Positions 24,968-33,956 are shown, counted from the stretch's first letter. The stretch: 58,020 nucleotides of DNA from Actinophytocola sp. (GCA_009377475.1 WHTY01000020.1:1-58020); one strand, 5' to 3'. Program-made: numbers and translations. Notes: a model not told the origin generated them from the sequence alone.

Positions 24968-26149
24968 CTACGGCACGCGGACGACGAGCGCGTCGCCCTG
25001 ACCGCCACCGCCGCACAGCGCGCCGACGCCGGTGCCGCCACCCCGACGGCGCAGCTCGTGCACCAGGTGCACGATCAACCGCGCGCCGGACGCCCCGATC
25101 GGGTGCCCCAGGGCGATCGCGCCGCCGTTGACGTTGACCTTGTCGTCTGCGATGCCCAGCTCGCGCGTCGACACAAGGCCCACGGCGGCGAACGCCTCGT
25201 TGATCTCCACCAGGTCCACCGCGCCGACGTCGATGCCCTGCTTGGCCAACGCGGCCTTCGTGGCGTTGGCGGGCTGCTCGTGCAGGCTGGCGTCCGGACC
25301 GGCGACGACGCCGTGCGCGCCGATTTCAGCCACGGGCTCGACGCCGAGCTCAGCGGCCTTCGCGGCGCTCATGACGACCACGGCGGCGGCGCCGTCGGAG
25401 ATCTGCGAGGCCGAGCCCGCCGTGATGGTGCCGTCGGAGGAGAACGCCGGGCGCAGCTTGCCGAGGCCGTCGGCGGTGGTGTCTGCGCGGACACCTTCGT
25501 CGGTGGTGAACGTCGTCGGCTCGCCCTTGCGCTGCGGGATCGTCACCGGGGCCAGCTCGGCCTCGAACCGGCCCGACTCGATCGCGGCGGCCGCCTTCTG
25601 GTGCGAGGCGGCGGCGAAGGCGTCCTGCTCCTCGCGGCTCAGGCCGTAGCGGGAGTTGAACTTCTCGGTGGACGACCCCATGGCGACCTGGTCGAACGCG
25701 CAGAACAGGCCGTCGTAGGCCATGTGGTCGACCAGCGTCGTGTCGCCGTACTTGAACCCGGAGCGCGACTTCGGCAGCAGGTGCGGCGCCTGCGTCATCG
25801 ACTCCTGCCCACCCGCGACGATGATGTCGAACTCACCCGCACGGATGAGCTGGTCGGCCAGCGCGATGGCGTCGAGGCCGGACAGGCAGACCTTGTTGAT
25901 CGTCAGCGCGGGGACGTCCATCGGGATGCCCGCGTTGACCGCGGCCTGCCGCGCGGGGATCTGACCAGCGCCTGCGGTCAGCACCTGACCCATGATCGTG
26001 TACTGCACCGCGTCGGGCGACACCCCGGCGCGCTCCAGCGCCGCCTTGATGGCGACCCCGCCGAGCTGCGCGCCAGAGAAGTCCTTCAACGACCCCAGTA
26101 GACGTCCGATCGGGGTACGAGCGGCACCAACAATCACGGATCCGGCCAC
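24968..26149 (-). CDS. Acetyl-CoA C-acetyltransferase (thiolase)
   Basis: A 393-residue thiolase with all catalytic residues: nucleophile Cys88 (NKVCLSGL), His349 ([10 protein letters not shown]) and Cys379 ([10 protein letters not shown]). The size and motifs fit biosynthetic acetoacetyl-CoA thiolase. GTG 26149 has GGAGG six bases upstream. Together with ccr it would feed the ethylmalonyl-CoA route or short-chain acyl-CoA supply. It is divergent from mce. Confidence 0.93.
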   Translation of the reverse strand: MAGSVIVGAARTPIGRLLGSLKDFSGAQLGGVAIKAALERAGVSPDAVQYTIMGQVLTAGAGQIPARQAAVNAGIPMDVPALTINKVCLSGLDAIALADQLIRAGEFDIIVAGGQESMTQAPHLLPKSRSGFKYGDTTLVDHMAYDGLFCAFDQVAMGSSTEKFNSRYGLSREEQDAFAAASHQKAAAAIESGRFEAELAPVTIPQRKGEPTTFTTDEGVRADTTADGLGKLRPAFSSDGTITAGSASQISDGAAAVVVMSAAKAAELGVEPVAEIGAHGVVAGPDASLHEQPANATKAALAKQGIDVGAVDLVEINEAFAAVGLVSTRELGIADDKVNVNGGAIALGHPIGASGARLIVHLVHELRRRGGGTGVGALCGGGGQGDALVVRVP

Positions 26150-26188
26150 AACTAGCCTCCAAGTCTCTGCGTCTCCTCACCGCGACCA

Positions 26189-26248
26189 TACCGGTAGCCC
26201 ACGGCGGCACGAAGCATCCGTGAGCATGACCGCTTCCGGCTACCGGTA
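26189..26248. promoter_or_regulatory. Pair of TACCGGTA palindromes in the thiolase/mce divergent promoter
   Basis: GCTACCGGTAT (read on the minus strand; core 26189-26196) and GCTACCGGTAG (plus strand; core 26241-26248) face each other 52 bases apart (five turns) in the 116-base gap. They could be operators of a regulator shared by both promoters. One more TACCGGTA at 16131 lies in a non-regulatory spot, so specificity is uncertain. Confidence 0.35.
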
Positions 26249-26265
26249 GGGATAACCTGACACGC

Positions 26266-26715
26266 ATGAACGACGCGCTGCGAGACATCACCCCCCTAGT
26301 CACCGCCATCGACCACGTCGGCATCGCGGTGCCCGACCTTGACGAGGCGATCGCGTTCTACCGCGACAACTTCGGGCTGGCGGCCACCCACGTCGAGACC
26401 AACGAGGAGCAGGGCGTGCGGGAGGCCATGCTGCACGCGCCCGGCGACGAGAACGGCACCGCCGTGCAGCTGCTCGCCCCGCTGAGCCCGGACTCCACGA
26501 TCGGCAAGTTCCTCGACCGCAGCGGTCCCGGCTTGCAGCAGCTCGCCTACCGGGTGGCCGACATCGACGCGGCGACGACAACGCTGCGGGACAACGGGCT
26601 GCGCCTGCTCTACGACGAGGCCAGGCAGGGCACGGCCGGCAGCAGGGTCAATTTCGTGCACCCCAAGGACGCGGGCGGCGTGCTCGTGGAACTTGTCGAG
26701 CCCGCCGCCCACTGA
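26266..26715 (+). CDS. mce: Methylmalonyl-CoA epimerase
   Basis: A 149-residue VOC-fold metalloenzyme interconverting R- and S-methylmalonyl-CoA. The opening IDHVGIAVPDLDEAIAFYRD contains the first metal His. GPGLQQLAYRVADIDAA, with Gln in place of a possible His ligand as in epimerases, and the late VLVELVEP Glu ligand follow. It is divergent from the thiolase-meaB operon, which uses the same metabolites. Confidence 0.93.
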   Translation: MNDALRDITPLVTAIDHVGIAVPDLDEAIAFYRDNFGLAATHVETNEEQGVREAMLHAPGDENGTAVQLLAPLSPDSTIGKFLDRSGPGLQQLAYRVADIDAATTTLRDNGLRLLYDEARQGTAGSRVNFVHPKDAGGVLVELVEPAAH

Positions 26716-26722
26716 CCCCGGA

Positions 26723-27088
26723 TCAGTGTTGGCCCGCGACGCGGTGGGCGTTGGTGGCGACCGGCAGTGCCGCGACGCCCGCCGCGATGGTCAGCACACC
26801 GATGACCCACGACGTCCACGCCGCGCCGGTCATGCCCGTGTAGGTCATGACCCACGGCGCGATGAACGCCAGCACACCGAGCCCGACCTGCACCCATTCG
26901 CCGTAGACCATGCCGGGCATGGCCAGCGAGGCGAGGCCGTCGAGCGCGATGAGCGCACCGAGGATGATCATCGTCCACATCGCGGCCGTCGAGGTCGCGA
27001 CCACGATCGGGGACAACGCCAGCAGCACGCCGAGCACCACCTCGGCCCAATCGTGTGGCCGTGTCCACGCCTTCACCATCTGCGACAT
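26723..27088 (-). CDS. SPW-repeat membrane protein
   Basis: A 121-residue protein with four hydrophobic segments in two similar halves, each with the pattern W..V.LG.....P.V (DWAEVVLGVLLALSPIVV and EWVQVGLGVLAFIAPWVM). This is the SPW repeat of actinobacterial membrane proteins of unknown function. ATG 27088 is chosen because GGAGGTG lies six bases upstream; ATG 27094 would have no spacing. It is convergent with mce (7 bases). Confidence 0.85.
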   Translation of the reverse strand: MSQMVKAWTRPHDWAEVVLGVLLALSPIVVATSTAAMWTMIILGALIALDGLASLAMPGMVYGEWVQVGLGVLAFIAPWVMTYTGMTGAAWTSWVIGVLTIAAGVAALPVATNAHRVAGQH

Positions 27089-27260
27089 CGCCATCACCTC
27101 CGACGTGTCCGTGTCGCAAGCGAAAATCTCTACTGCGATGATCCGCCTGTTTTGCGTGATTCGCCAGGTCGGGACGGCTGCTATCAGATCACAACATGGC
27201 AACCGTTCCGATGTTGTCGCCGTAACGCAACCCGGTGACATGGACGGGGCACAACCGCAT

Positions 27261-27272
27261 TACTGATCAGTA
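27261..27272. promoter_or_regulatory. 12-bp palindrome TACTGATCAGTA upstream of ccr
   Basis: A perfect palindrome 79 bases before the ccr start, in the 262-base divergent gap between the SPW-protein gene and ccr. The size and symmetry fit a TetR- or MarR-type operator, but no regulator gene is adjacent. Confidence 0.35.
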
Positions 27273-27350
27273 GCTTCCGGCGTCCGTCCATGGTTCAATC
27301 CCGGAAGGAACCTCAGCAGCCGCCGCCAACGCCAGCCACGGAGGCCATTC

Positions 27351-28685
27351 ATGGTGCAGCCCATCCTTGACGCCACTCTCTCGAACGAGTACGACGCCCT
27401 CGGCTCCCTCGACGTCCCCGAGCACTACCGGGGCGTCACGGTGCACGCCGACGAGGTCGACATGTTCGAGGGCATGCCGAGCCAGGACAAGGACCCGCGC
27501 AAGTCGCTGCACGTCGACGACGTCGCCACCCCGGAACTCGGGCCGGGTGAGGCGCTGGTCGCCGTCATGGCGAGCGCGATCAACTACAACACCGTCTGGA
27601 CGTCGATCTTCGAGCCGATCCCGACGTTCAAGTTCCTCGAGCGCTACGGCAGGACGTCGCCGCTGGCCAAGCGCCACGACCTGCCGTACCACGTCGTCGG
27701 CTCGGACCTGTCCGGCGTCGTGCTGCGCACCGGTCCCGGCGTGCACAACTGGAAGCCGGGCGACGCCGTCGTCGCGCACTGCCTGTCGGTCGAGCTGGAA
27801 GGTCCCGACGGGCACAACGACACGATGATGGACTCCGAGCAGCGCATCTGGGGTTTCGAGACCAACTTCGGCGGGCTGGCGGACATCGCGCTGGTGAAGT
27901 CGAACCAGCTGATGCCGAAACCGGCGCACCTGACGTGGGAGGAAGCGGCGTCACCCGGTCTAGTGAATTCGACGGCGTACCGGCAACTCGTCTCGCGCAA
28001 CGGCGCGGACATGAAGCAGGGCGACGTCGTGCTGATCTGGGGCGCATCGGGCGGGCTCGGCTCGTACGCGACGCAGTACGCGCTCAACGGCGGCGCGATC
28101 CCGGTGTGCGTGGTCTCCAGCGAGGAGAAGGCCGAGATCTGCCGGGCGATGGGCGCCGAGCACATCATCGACCGCAACGCGGAGGGCTACCGGTTCTGGC
28201 AGTCCGATACCGAACAGGATCCGAAGGAGTGGAACCGCTTCGGCAAGAAGATCCGCGAACTGACCGGCGGCGAGGACCCGGACATCGTGTTCGAGCACCC
28301 TGGCAAGGAGACGTTCGGCGCGTCGGTCTATGCGGCGCGCAAGGGCGGCACGATCGTGACCTGCGCATCGACGTCCGGTTACATGCACACCTACGACAAC
28401 CGCTATCTCTGGATGAACCTGAAGCGGATCATCGGCTCGCACTTCGCGAACTACCGCGAGTCGTGGGAGGCGAACCGGCTGATCGACAAGGGCCTGATCC
28501 ACCCGACGCTGTCCAAGACGTACGCGATGGAAGAGACCGGGCAGGCAGCGCTCGACGTGCACCGCAACGCACACCAGGGCAAGGTCGGCGTGCTCTGTCT
28601 CGCGCCGGAGGAGGGCCTCGGGGTTACCGACCCGGAGAAGCGGGAACGCCACGTGGAGAAGATCAACCGGTTCCGGGGTGTGTGA
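27351..28685 (+). CDS. ccr: Crotonyl-CoA carboxylase/reductase
   Basis: A 444-residue MDR-family enzyme that reductively carboxylates crotonyl-CoA to ethylmalonyl-CoA with NADPH and CO2. The CO2-pocket residues are present: Asn80 (INYN), Phe169 and Glu170 (WGFETN) and His364 (SHFANYRESW), each one number below the described Kitasatospora enzyme. The NADPH loop IWGASGGLGSYATQYA is intact. An ACGGAGG site precedes ATG 27351. It supports the ethylmalonyl-CoA pathway and polyketide extender-unit supply, fitting meaB, mce and the thiolase nearby. Confidence 0.96.
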   Translation: MVQPILDATLSNEYDALGSLDVPEHYRGVTVHADEVDMFEGMPSQDKDPRKSLHVDDVATPELGPGEALVAVMASAINYNTVWTSIFEPIPTFKFLERYGRTSPLAKRHDLPYHVVGSDLSGVVLRTGPGVHNWKPGDAVVAHCLSVELEGPDGHNDTMMDSEQRIWGFETNFGGLADIALVKSNQLMPKPAHLTWEEAASPGLVNSTAYRQLVSRNGADMKQGDVVLIWGASGGLGSYATQYALNGGAIPVCVVSSEEKAEICRAMGAEHIIDRNAEGYRFWQSDTEQDPKEWNRFGKKIRELTGGEDPDIVFEHPGKETFGASVYAARKGGTIVTCASTSGYMHTYDNRYLWMNLKRIIGSHFANYRESWEANRLIDKGLIHPTLSKTYAMEETGQAALDVHRNAHQGKVGVLCLAPEEGLGVTDPEKRERHVEKINRFRGV

Positions 28686-28746
28686 CGGGCGAGAATCTCC
28701 CCACCGCCGGGTGATATAGCACAACGTAACGAGGTAGCGTGTCGCC

Positions 28747-29958
28747 ATGAGTCTCGGCGAGGAACAGGACCTGGTACCACTCGGTGCGGGCTTCGATGTG
28801 GTCCGGCGGGGCTATAGCCCCAGTCAGGTGAACGAGCACCTTGAGGAGCTCGACGTCAACCTGAACATGATCACGTCCGACCGGGACGCGGCCATCTCGC
28901 AGGCGGGCGACCTCGCCCGGCAGCTCGAGATGGCGCGCACCGAGATCAACGACCTCAAGGCCGAGGTCGAGACGCTGTCGCTGCCGCCGACCGAGATCGA
29001 AGGGCTCTCGGCGCGGCTGCGCAGGATGGTGCGGCGCGCGCAGGACGAGGCGTCCGACACCAGGGCGAGGGCGGAGGCCGAGGCCAGCCACATCAGGGCC
29101 AAGGCCGAGGCCGACGCCACCGCCATGCGGACTCGTTACGACCAACTGCTCGCCGACCTCGACGCGCGGCGGCAGGAGATGGAGAACGAGCACCGCGAGG
29201 TGATGGACAAGGCGCGTGCCGAGGCGCAGCAGATCCTGAACCACGCGCAGGAGGAACGGCTCCAGCTCGATCTCGAGGCGGAGGAACGCCGCACCAAGGT
29301 CGAGGAGGACTTCGAGATCGCGATGGCGACTCGACGTTCCGAGGCCATGCGGCAGCTCGCCGAGCAGGAGGCCGCAAGCAAGGCCGAGGCGGAGCGCAGG
29401 CTGCGCGAGGCGTCCGATGAGGCCAAGCGCATCCGTGAGCAGGTCGCGCAGGAGCAGACTGAGCACAAGGCGGACGTCGAGAAGCGGCACCGGGAGTCGG
29501 TCGAGGACGCCAACCGCCGCAAGCAGGAGTCCATCGCGGCGGCGAACGCCCGGGTCGCGGAGGCGTCCGACACCGCCAACCGCCGGATCGACTACGCCGC
29601 CGACCGGGTGGCGGAGATGCGGCAGCTCCGCGACGACATCTCGGGCCAGATCAAGGCGATCCGCTCGGTCATCTCCGACGCCGACGTGCTGCTGAACCGG
29701 GCGGTGACAACCGCCGGGTCGGACCGCTCCGACGAGCCGGGGGCCGACGTCGAGGCGCAGGCCGCCGCCGAAGCGGAGCGCACGGGCAGCAACGACCCTG
29801 CAGAGGCTTCCGGAACGACCAACGGGCAGCAGGCCAACAGCGTCACAGCTACCGTCGCCGCTGGACAGCAACCCCAGCAGACCGCTGGGCAGCAGCCCCA
29901 GCATCAGCAGTCGGCGTCCGCCAACGGCAGGACCGAACAGTCCGGCATCGCACGCTGA
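28747..29958 (+). CDS. DivIVA-like long coiled-coil protein (Scy/FilP-type polarity protein)
   Basis: A 403-residue, highly charged protein. Residues about 10-75 resemble the DivIVA N-domain (FDVVRRGYSPSQVNEHLEELD). A continuous Glu/Arg/Ala-rich coiled coil runs to about residue 315, and the tail is Gln-rich and disordered (QQPQQTAGQQPQHQQ). In Streptomyces, as I recall, the Scy and FilP polar-growth proteins lie next to a methylmalonyl-CoA epimerase-thiolase-meaB cluster; the same neighbourhood here supports a tip-organising cytoskeletal role. It starts 61 bases after ccr. Confidence 0.82.
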   Translation: MSLGEEQDLVPLGAGFDVVRRGYSPSQVNEHLEELDVNLNMITSDRDAAISQAGDLARQLEMARTEINDLKAEVETLSLPPTEIEGLSARLRRMVRRAQDEASDTRARAEAEASHIRAKAEADATAMRTRYDQLLADLDARRQEMENEHREVMDKARAEAQQILNHAQEERLQLDLEAEERRTKVEEDFEIAMATRRSEAMRQLAEQEAASKAEAERRLREASDEAKRIREQVAQEQTEHKADVEKRHRESVEDANRRKQESIAAANARVAEASDTANRRIDYAADRVAEMRQLRDDISGQIKAIRSVISDADVLLNRAVTTAGSDRSDEPGADVEAQAAAEAERTGSNDPAEASGTTNGQQANSVTATVAAGQQPQQTAGQQPQHQQSASANGRTEQSGIAR

Positions 29959-30161
29959 GCACACGCCGCGCCAACGAGGTTTGTCCGGTGATGACAACGC
30001 TCGCGGCATGATCGCAACCTGACACGCGCGGAGTCGTTGACCGAACAGCACAAGACGGCCCTTACCGCTAGTCTCTGCTGGCGAGCAGTACCCGCCGAAG
30101 GCACCAGCGCAGGTACCAGGACCCGCGTAACGCGGCACGCCCATGACACAGGAGGAGCTTC

Positions 30162-30611
30162 ATGGTCGCCTACAAGACCATCGTTGTCGGAACGGATGGT
30201 TCACGGTCTTCCTACGCGGCGGTTGACCGTGCGGCCGCCGTGGCGGCGTCGTGCGATGCCCAGCTCGTCATCGCATGCGCCTACTTCCCCGCGCGACAAG
30301 AAGACGTCGACAAGGCACAGGACGTGCTGGGCGACGAGGCGTACCAGGTCGTTGGCTCCGCACCGGCGGAGGACACGCTGAACACCGCGCGGGACAGGGC
30401 CACGGCGCAGGGCGCGAAGCGGGTCGAGACGGTGCCGGTGCAGGGTGAGCCGGTGACCACGCTGCTGAAGGTGCTCAAGAAGCACTCCGCCGACCTGCTC
30501 GTCGTTGGTAACCGCGGCCTGAACACGCTCGCGGGCCGCATCCTCGGGTCGGTGCCGTCCGAGGTTGCGCGCAAGTCGACCACCGACGTCCTGATCGTCC
30601 ACACGACCTGA
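30162..30611 (+). CDS. Universal stress protein (UspA family, ATP-binding type)
   Basis: A 149-residue single USP domain. It begins YKTIVVGTDGSRSS and carries the nucleotide motif G116-x2-G119-x9-G129-S130 (VGNRGLNTLAGRILGS), which marks ATP-binding members. AGGAGG precedes ATG 30162. Six bases after its stop an adenylate cyclase begins, so the two share a transcript. The 200 bases upstream hold its promoter; I find no clear operator there. Confidence 0.93.
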   Translation: MVAYKTIVVGTDGSRSSYAAVDRAAAVAASCDAQLVIACAYFPARQEDVDKAQDVLGDEAYQVVGSAPAEDTLNTARDRATAQGAKRVETVPVQGEPVTTLLKVLKKHSADLLVVGNRGLNTLAGRILGSVPSEVARKSTTDVLIVHTT

Positions 30612-30617
30612 GCCTCG

Positions 30618-31616
30618 ATGACGAACACCCCCGACGAGACCGGCGCCCGGGACGACGAGCGCAACGATCTCCAGGCTCGGGTGGAAGCCGTCCTGCTCGG
30701 CGGCGAACGCAAGTACACCCGGCTTGAGGTCGCCGCGCGGGCGGGTGTTGCGCCGGAACGGACAGCGTTGCTGTGGCGTGCGCTCGGTTTCGCAGGGGCG
30801 GGCGACGACGAGGTGGTGTTCACCGACGCCGACGTCGAGGCGGCGCAGATCGCCAACGGGTTCCTCGAGTCTGGCCTGATCGACGAGAAGACCGACACGG
30901 CCATGACGCGCGCGCTGGGGCATCACCTGTCGCGGCTCGCCGAGTGGCAGGTGCAGCTGGTGACGTCGTGGCTGGAGCAGCGGCCGGACGTCGCCGAGTC
31001 GGAGGAGCAGTTCGCGCAGCTCGTTGAGGCGTCGGTGCCCGCGATCGAGCGGCTGCAGAACTACGTGTGGCGCAGGCACCTCGCGGCGTTCGCTGGTCGC
31101 GCGCTGGCGACCGACACGCAGCTGGAGACCCGCAGCCAGGCCGTCGGGTTCGTGGACATGGTCGGCTACACCAGGATGACCCGCCGGGTCGACCGGGACC
31201 AGCTCAGCACCCTGCTTGAGCGGTTCGAGGCACTCGCCACCGGGGTGATCGCCGAGCACCATGGACACATCGTGAAGATGATCGGCGACGAGGTGCTGTT
31301 TGTCTCCGACAGCCCGGTCGAGGCCGCCGAGATCGCGCTCACCCTGACGGAGCAGGCCGAGGCCGACGAGGACATCCCCGAGGTCCGCGCAGGGCTGGCG
31401 TACGGGCGCATCCTCAGCCGGTTCGGCGACGTCTACGGCTCGGTGGTGAACATGGCCGCCCGCCTCACCTCCGCAGCCCGGCCCGGCACGGTGCTGGTCG
31501 ACATGGAACTCGCGGACGCGCTCTCCGGCCGCGAGGAGTTCGCACTCCGCAGCAAACGCTCGATCTCCGTACGCGGGTACAAGCGCCTGAAGCCGATGGT
31601 GCTCCGCCGCGCCTGA
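30618..31616 (+). CDS. Class III adenylate cyclase with N-terminal regulatory domain
   Basis: A 332-residue protein. Residues about 15-160 form a helical domain like the adenylate-cyclase regulatory domain of mycobacterial Rv1264/Rv2212 proteins. Residues 172-332 form the catalytic domain. The full catalytic set is present: metal Asp180 and Asp224, adenine-selecting Lys220 and Asp271, and Asn278 and Arg282 for the transition state. It should therefore make cAMP as a homodimer. No membrane segment. It is co-transcribed with the universal stress protein. Confidence 0.92.
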   Translation: MTNTPDETGARDDERNDLQARVEAVLLGGERKYTRLEVAARAGVAPERTALLWRALGFAGAGDDEVVFTDADVEAAQIANGFLESGLIDEKTDTAMTRALGHHLSRLAEWQVQLVTSWLEQRPDVAESEEQFAQLVEASVPAIERLQNYVWRRHLAAFAGRALATDTQLETRSQAVGFVDMVGYTRMTRRVDRDQLSTLLERFEALATGVIAEHHGHIVKMIGDEVLFVSDSPVEAAEIALTLTEQAEADEDIPEVRAGLAYGRILSRFGDVYGSVVNMAARLTSAARPGTVLVDMELADALSGREEFALRSKRSISVRGYKRLKPMVLRRA

Positions 31617-31943
31617 CCCGCCGTGTCCCCCGCTCACGCCGCCGTGTCCCCCGCTCCCAGCTCCATGTTCCTCGCTCGCTGCTGCAGGCTTGGCTTCGCC
31701 GGGGATATTGCGACGCACGCGCCGGAATTGCCACTGTTTGCCCTTTTCTCGCGGCCATTTGCCCGGCGAAGCCGGGGGCCCGCCGCCCCCGCCCCAGCGG
31801 TGTGTACCGCGTTCCCGTCGCGCGACAAATGCCACGGCGACCGCGTGTCGTCTGTAGCCCGGCCGACATCGTGGAAGCAGTCAGGCTCATCGCTGCCGGC
31901 ATGTCGGACCGACCGCACGCCCCGAGTTAGGTCCGGGTGTATC
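31617..31943 (+). repeat. Convergent gap: 21-bp GTGTCCCCCG repeats (3 units) plus a 12-bp inverted repeat
   Basis: No gene is seen in this 327-base gap. At its start, units CCGTGTCCCCCGCTCACG (31621), CCGTGTCCCCCGCTCCCAG (31642) and a decayed CCATGTTCCTCGCTCG (31663) lie exactly 21 bases apart. Further on, GGCTTCGCCGGG (31692-31703) and CCCGGCGAAGCC (31762-31773) form an inverted repeat around 58 bases of lower GC. It lies between the cyclase and the ProA-like gene, whose 3' ends face each other. Confidence 0.8.
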
Positions 31944-33179
31944 TCAGGCGGGCAGCACGGCGTACTGGCGCACGTACAGGTCGGTGAACGTCACCGGGCC
32001 GCGCGGCCCGGGCACCTTGTCCAGGTTGATGCCGGTCTCCGGCACCGCGAGCAGCTTGAAGCCGTCCAGCAGCCGGGTGGGCGCGTTCCAGAACACGCCG
32101 GTGCCGGTGTAGCCGTCGAAGAACGCCTCGGCGGCGGCGGAGTCCTCGGTCGTGATGCCCGCCGCGAGGCCGGACGTCTGCTCGTTGGCAATACTCACGG
32201 CCTCGGCGAGGCCCGAAACGCGCGCCACGGTGACGGTCGCCTCGCGCTCGGAGTCCAACGCCCACTCGTACCCGATCGGGTGGTCATGCGGCGGCAGCGA
32301 CGCCGTCACGTCTCGCTCGGCGAGCGCCTCGGACAGCACCGGCCACGCGGAGTCGTAGGTCGCGGTGTCGATCAGCAGCAGGTTCAGCCGGTTGCACACG
32401 CCGAGCCGGTCCAAGCTGTCCACGACCAGCTCACGCGCCTTCTCCACGTCGGCGGCCTTGTCCACGAACAGCACCCCGCCGCCATCGGCGTGCGCCAGCG
32501 TGCGGACGTCGTTGGCGGCGGCGGTGCGCGCGAGCGTCCGGGTGGTCTCGCCACTGCCCCGCAGGATCACCAGCGGCACCAAACCGGGGAAGCTGACCAG
32601 CGCGGACGCCGCCTCGCGCTCCGGCCGCGGCACGAGCTGGACGACGTCGGAGTCGATGCCGGCGGCGGTCAGCGCCGGCGCGATGACGACGTCGAGCAAC
32701 CGCTGCGCGGACCCGAGCGCGGCGCTGCCGGTGCGCAGCACGCCGCCGTTGCGGGACTTGACGAGTTGCGAGGCGACGTCGACCGTCACGTTTGGACGCG
32801 CTTCGTAGTTCGCGCCGATCACACCGACCGGACGTCGACGCTCGACAAGCTGCAACCCGCCGTCCAGCTCCTTGATCGGGATGCTGCGCTGCGGGTGCGG
32901 GGTGCTGGCCAGCAGGCGCAGCTGCTCGGCCATTCCGGTGAGCCGCTGTTCGGTGATGGTGAGCCGGTCAAGCAGCCCGGCGCTCATGCCGTCGGCGCGC
33001 GCCTTGTCGACGTCGTCCTGGTTGGCGGCGAGTACCGTGTCCCGCTCGGCGAGCAGCCGCTCGGCCATGGTGGTCAGCGCGGTGTCGATCGCCTTGTCGG
33101 TGGCCGCCGCGAGCGATGGCGCGGCGCGCACGGCCGAACGCGCGCATTCCTCGACTGCCTTGGCCACCTCATCGGACAC
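31944..33179 (-). CDS. ProA-like aldehyde dehydrogenase (divergent glutamate-5-semialdehyde dehydrogenase family)
   Basis: A 411-residue ALDH-superfamily protein of the ProA branch: YEARPNVTVDVASQLVKSRNG matches the ProA signature and the catalytic Cys lies in RLGVCNRLNLLLID. Elsewhere it departs from standard ProA: GGGVLFVDKA replaces the usual HVHVD region, and the end reads WNAPTRLLDGFKLLAVPETGI. No proB or obg is near, so this is more likely a paralogue with another substrate than the housekeeping proline enzyme. It starts 48 bases after the M50 protease gene. Confidence 0.75.
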   Translation of the reverse strand: MSDEVAKAVEECARSAVRAAPSLAAATDKAIDTALTTMAERLLAERDTVLAANQDDVDKARADGMSAGLLDRLTITEQRLTGMAEQLRLLASTPHPQRSIPIKELDGGLQLVERRRPVGVIGANYEARPNVTVDVASQLVKSRNGGVLRTGSAALGSAQRLLDVVIAPALTAAGIDSDVVQLVPRPEREAASALVSFPGLVPLVILRGSGETTRTLARTAAANDVRTLAHADGGGVLFVDKAADVEKARELVVDSLDRLGVCNRLNLLLIDTATYDSAWPVLSEALAERDVTASLPPHDHPIGYEWALDSEREATVTVARVSGLAEAVSIANEQTSGLAAGITTEDSAAAEAFFDGYTGTGVFWNAPTRLLDGFKLLAVPETGINLDKVPGPRGPVTFTDLYVRQYAVLPA

Positions 33180-33227
33180 CGCTGGTCACCCCTTCGGACA
33201 TCGCTGCTTGACCTGCTCCAGTGTGCC

Positions 33228-33956
33228 TCAGCGCTCCGCACCGCCGAGCACAGGCTCCAGCAGCGGCATCCCGCCGACGACAAGGCAGCCCACCACGAGC
33301 ACACCCAGCGCCAGCGACCACAACGTCGTTGGCAGCCCGGTCAGCCGCCCGAGCTGGTCCACGTCGGAGTCCGCCGCCAGCCCGGTACGACGTTTGCGCT
33401 GGAGTTCCGCGACCGCCCGAACCGCGCCGAGCAACAGGAACCACGTGATCGCGTACACGAACACCCCGGTGACGTCGGGCGTGCCGAACGCGGCGATCAG
33501 CCCGAGCGCGACCGCCGTGACCAGCACCGCGAACACGCCATAGGCGTTGCGGACGAGCACGAGCACCCCCAGCACCAGCAACGCGCACCCGAACAGCACC
33601 AGCCCCTGTCTGCCCGCGCTGATCAGCCCGCTGAACAGCACCCCGAGCACCGCGGGCGCCGGATACCCGGCCAACGCCGTCAGCACCATGCCCGGCCCGG
33701 TCCGTTTGCCGCGCGAGACGGTGACGCCCGAGGTGTCGGAGTGCAGCAGGATGCCGTGGAGCCGTCTTCCGGAGAGCAGCGCGACCAGCGCGTGGCCCGC
33801 TTCATGCACGATCGTGACCACGGTGCGGGTCACCAGCCATGGCGTCCGCAGCAGGACCGCGGCCAGCGCGATCGCGACGGCGATCAGCGGCACCATGGCC
33901 GCCGGCTCGGCCTGGGTGCCGAACAGCCGCTCCCACCAGTGTTCGATGTCGTTCAC
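33228..33956 (-). CDS. M50-family (site-2-protease-like) membrane metallopeptidase
   Basis: A 242-residue membrane protein with about six hydrophobic segments. The zinc motif HEAGH (His51, Glu52, His55) lies in a transmembrane helix, and a second membrane segment holds LTALAGYPAPAVLG in place of the usual NxxPxxxxDG. It resembles the M50B-like group of actinobacterial proteins, whose substrates are unknown. It heads an operon with the ProA-like gene. Confidence 0.85.
   Translation of the reverse strand: MNDIEHWWERLFGTQAEPAAMVPLIAVAIALAAVLLRTPWLVTRTVVTIVHEAGHALVALLSGRRLHGILLHSDTSGVTVSRGKRTGPGMVLTALAGYPAPAVLGVLFSGLISAGRQGLVLFGCALLVLGVLVLVRNAYGVFAVLVTAVALGLIAAFGTPDVTGVFVYAITWFLLLGAVRAVAELQRKRRTGLAADSDVDQLGRLTGLPTTLWSLALGVLVVGCLVVGGMPLLEPVLGGAER

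Noticed and set aside
31692..31773. GGCTTCGCCGGG/CCCGGCGAAGCC inverted repeat as a transposon end pair
   Set aside because: Only 12 bp, no gene between the arms and no target duplication seen; noted only as a repeat.
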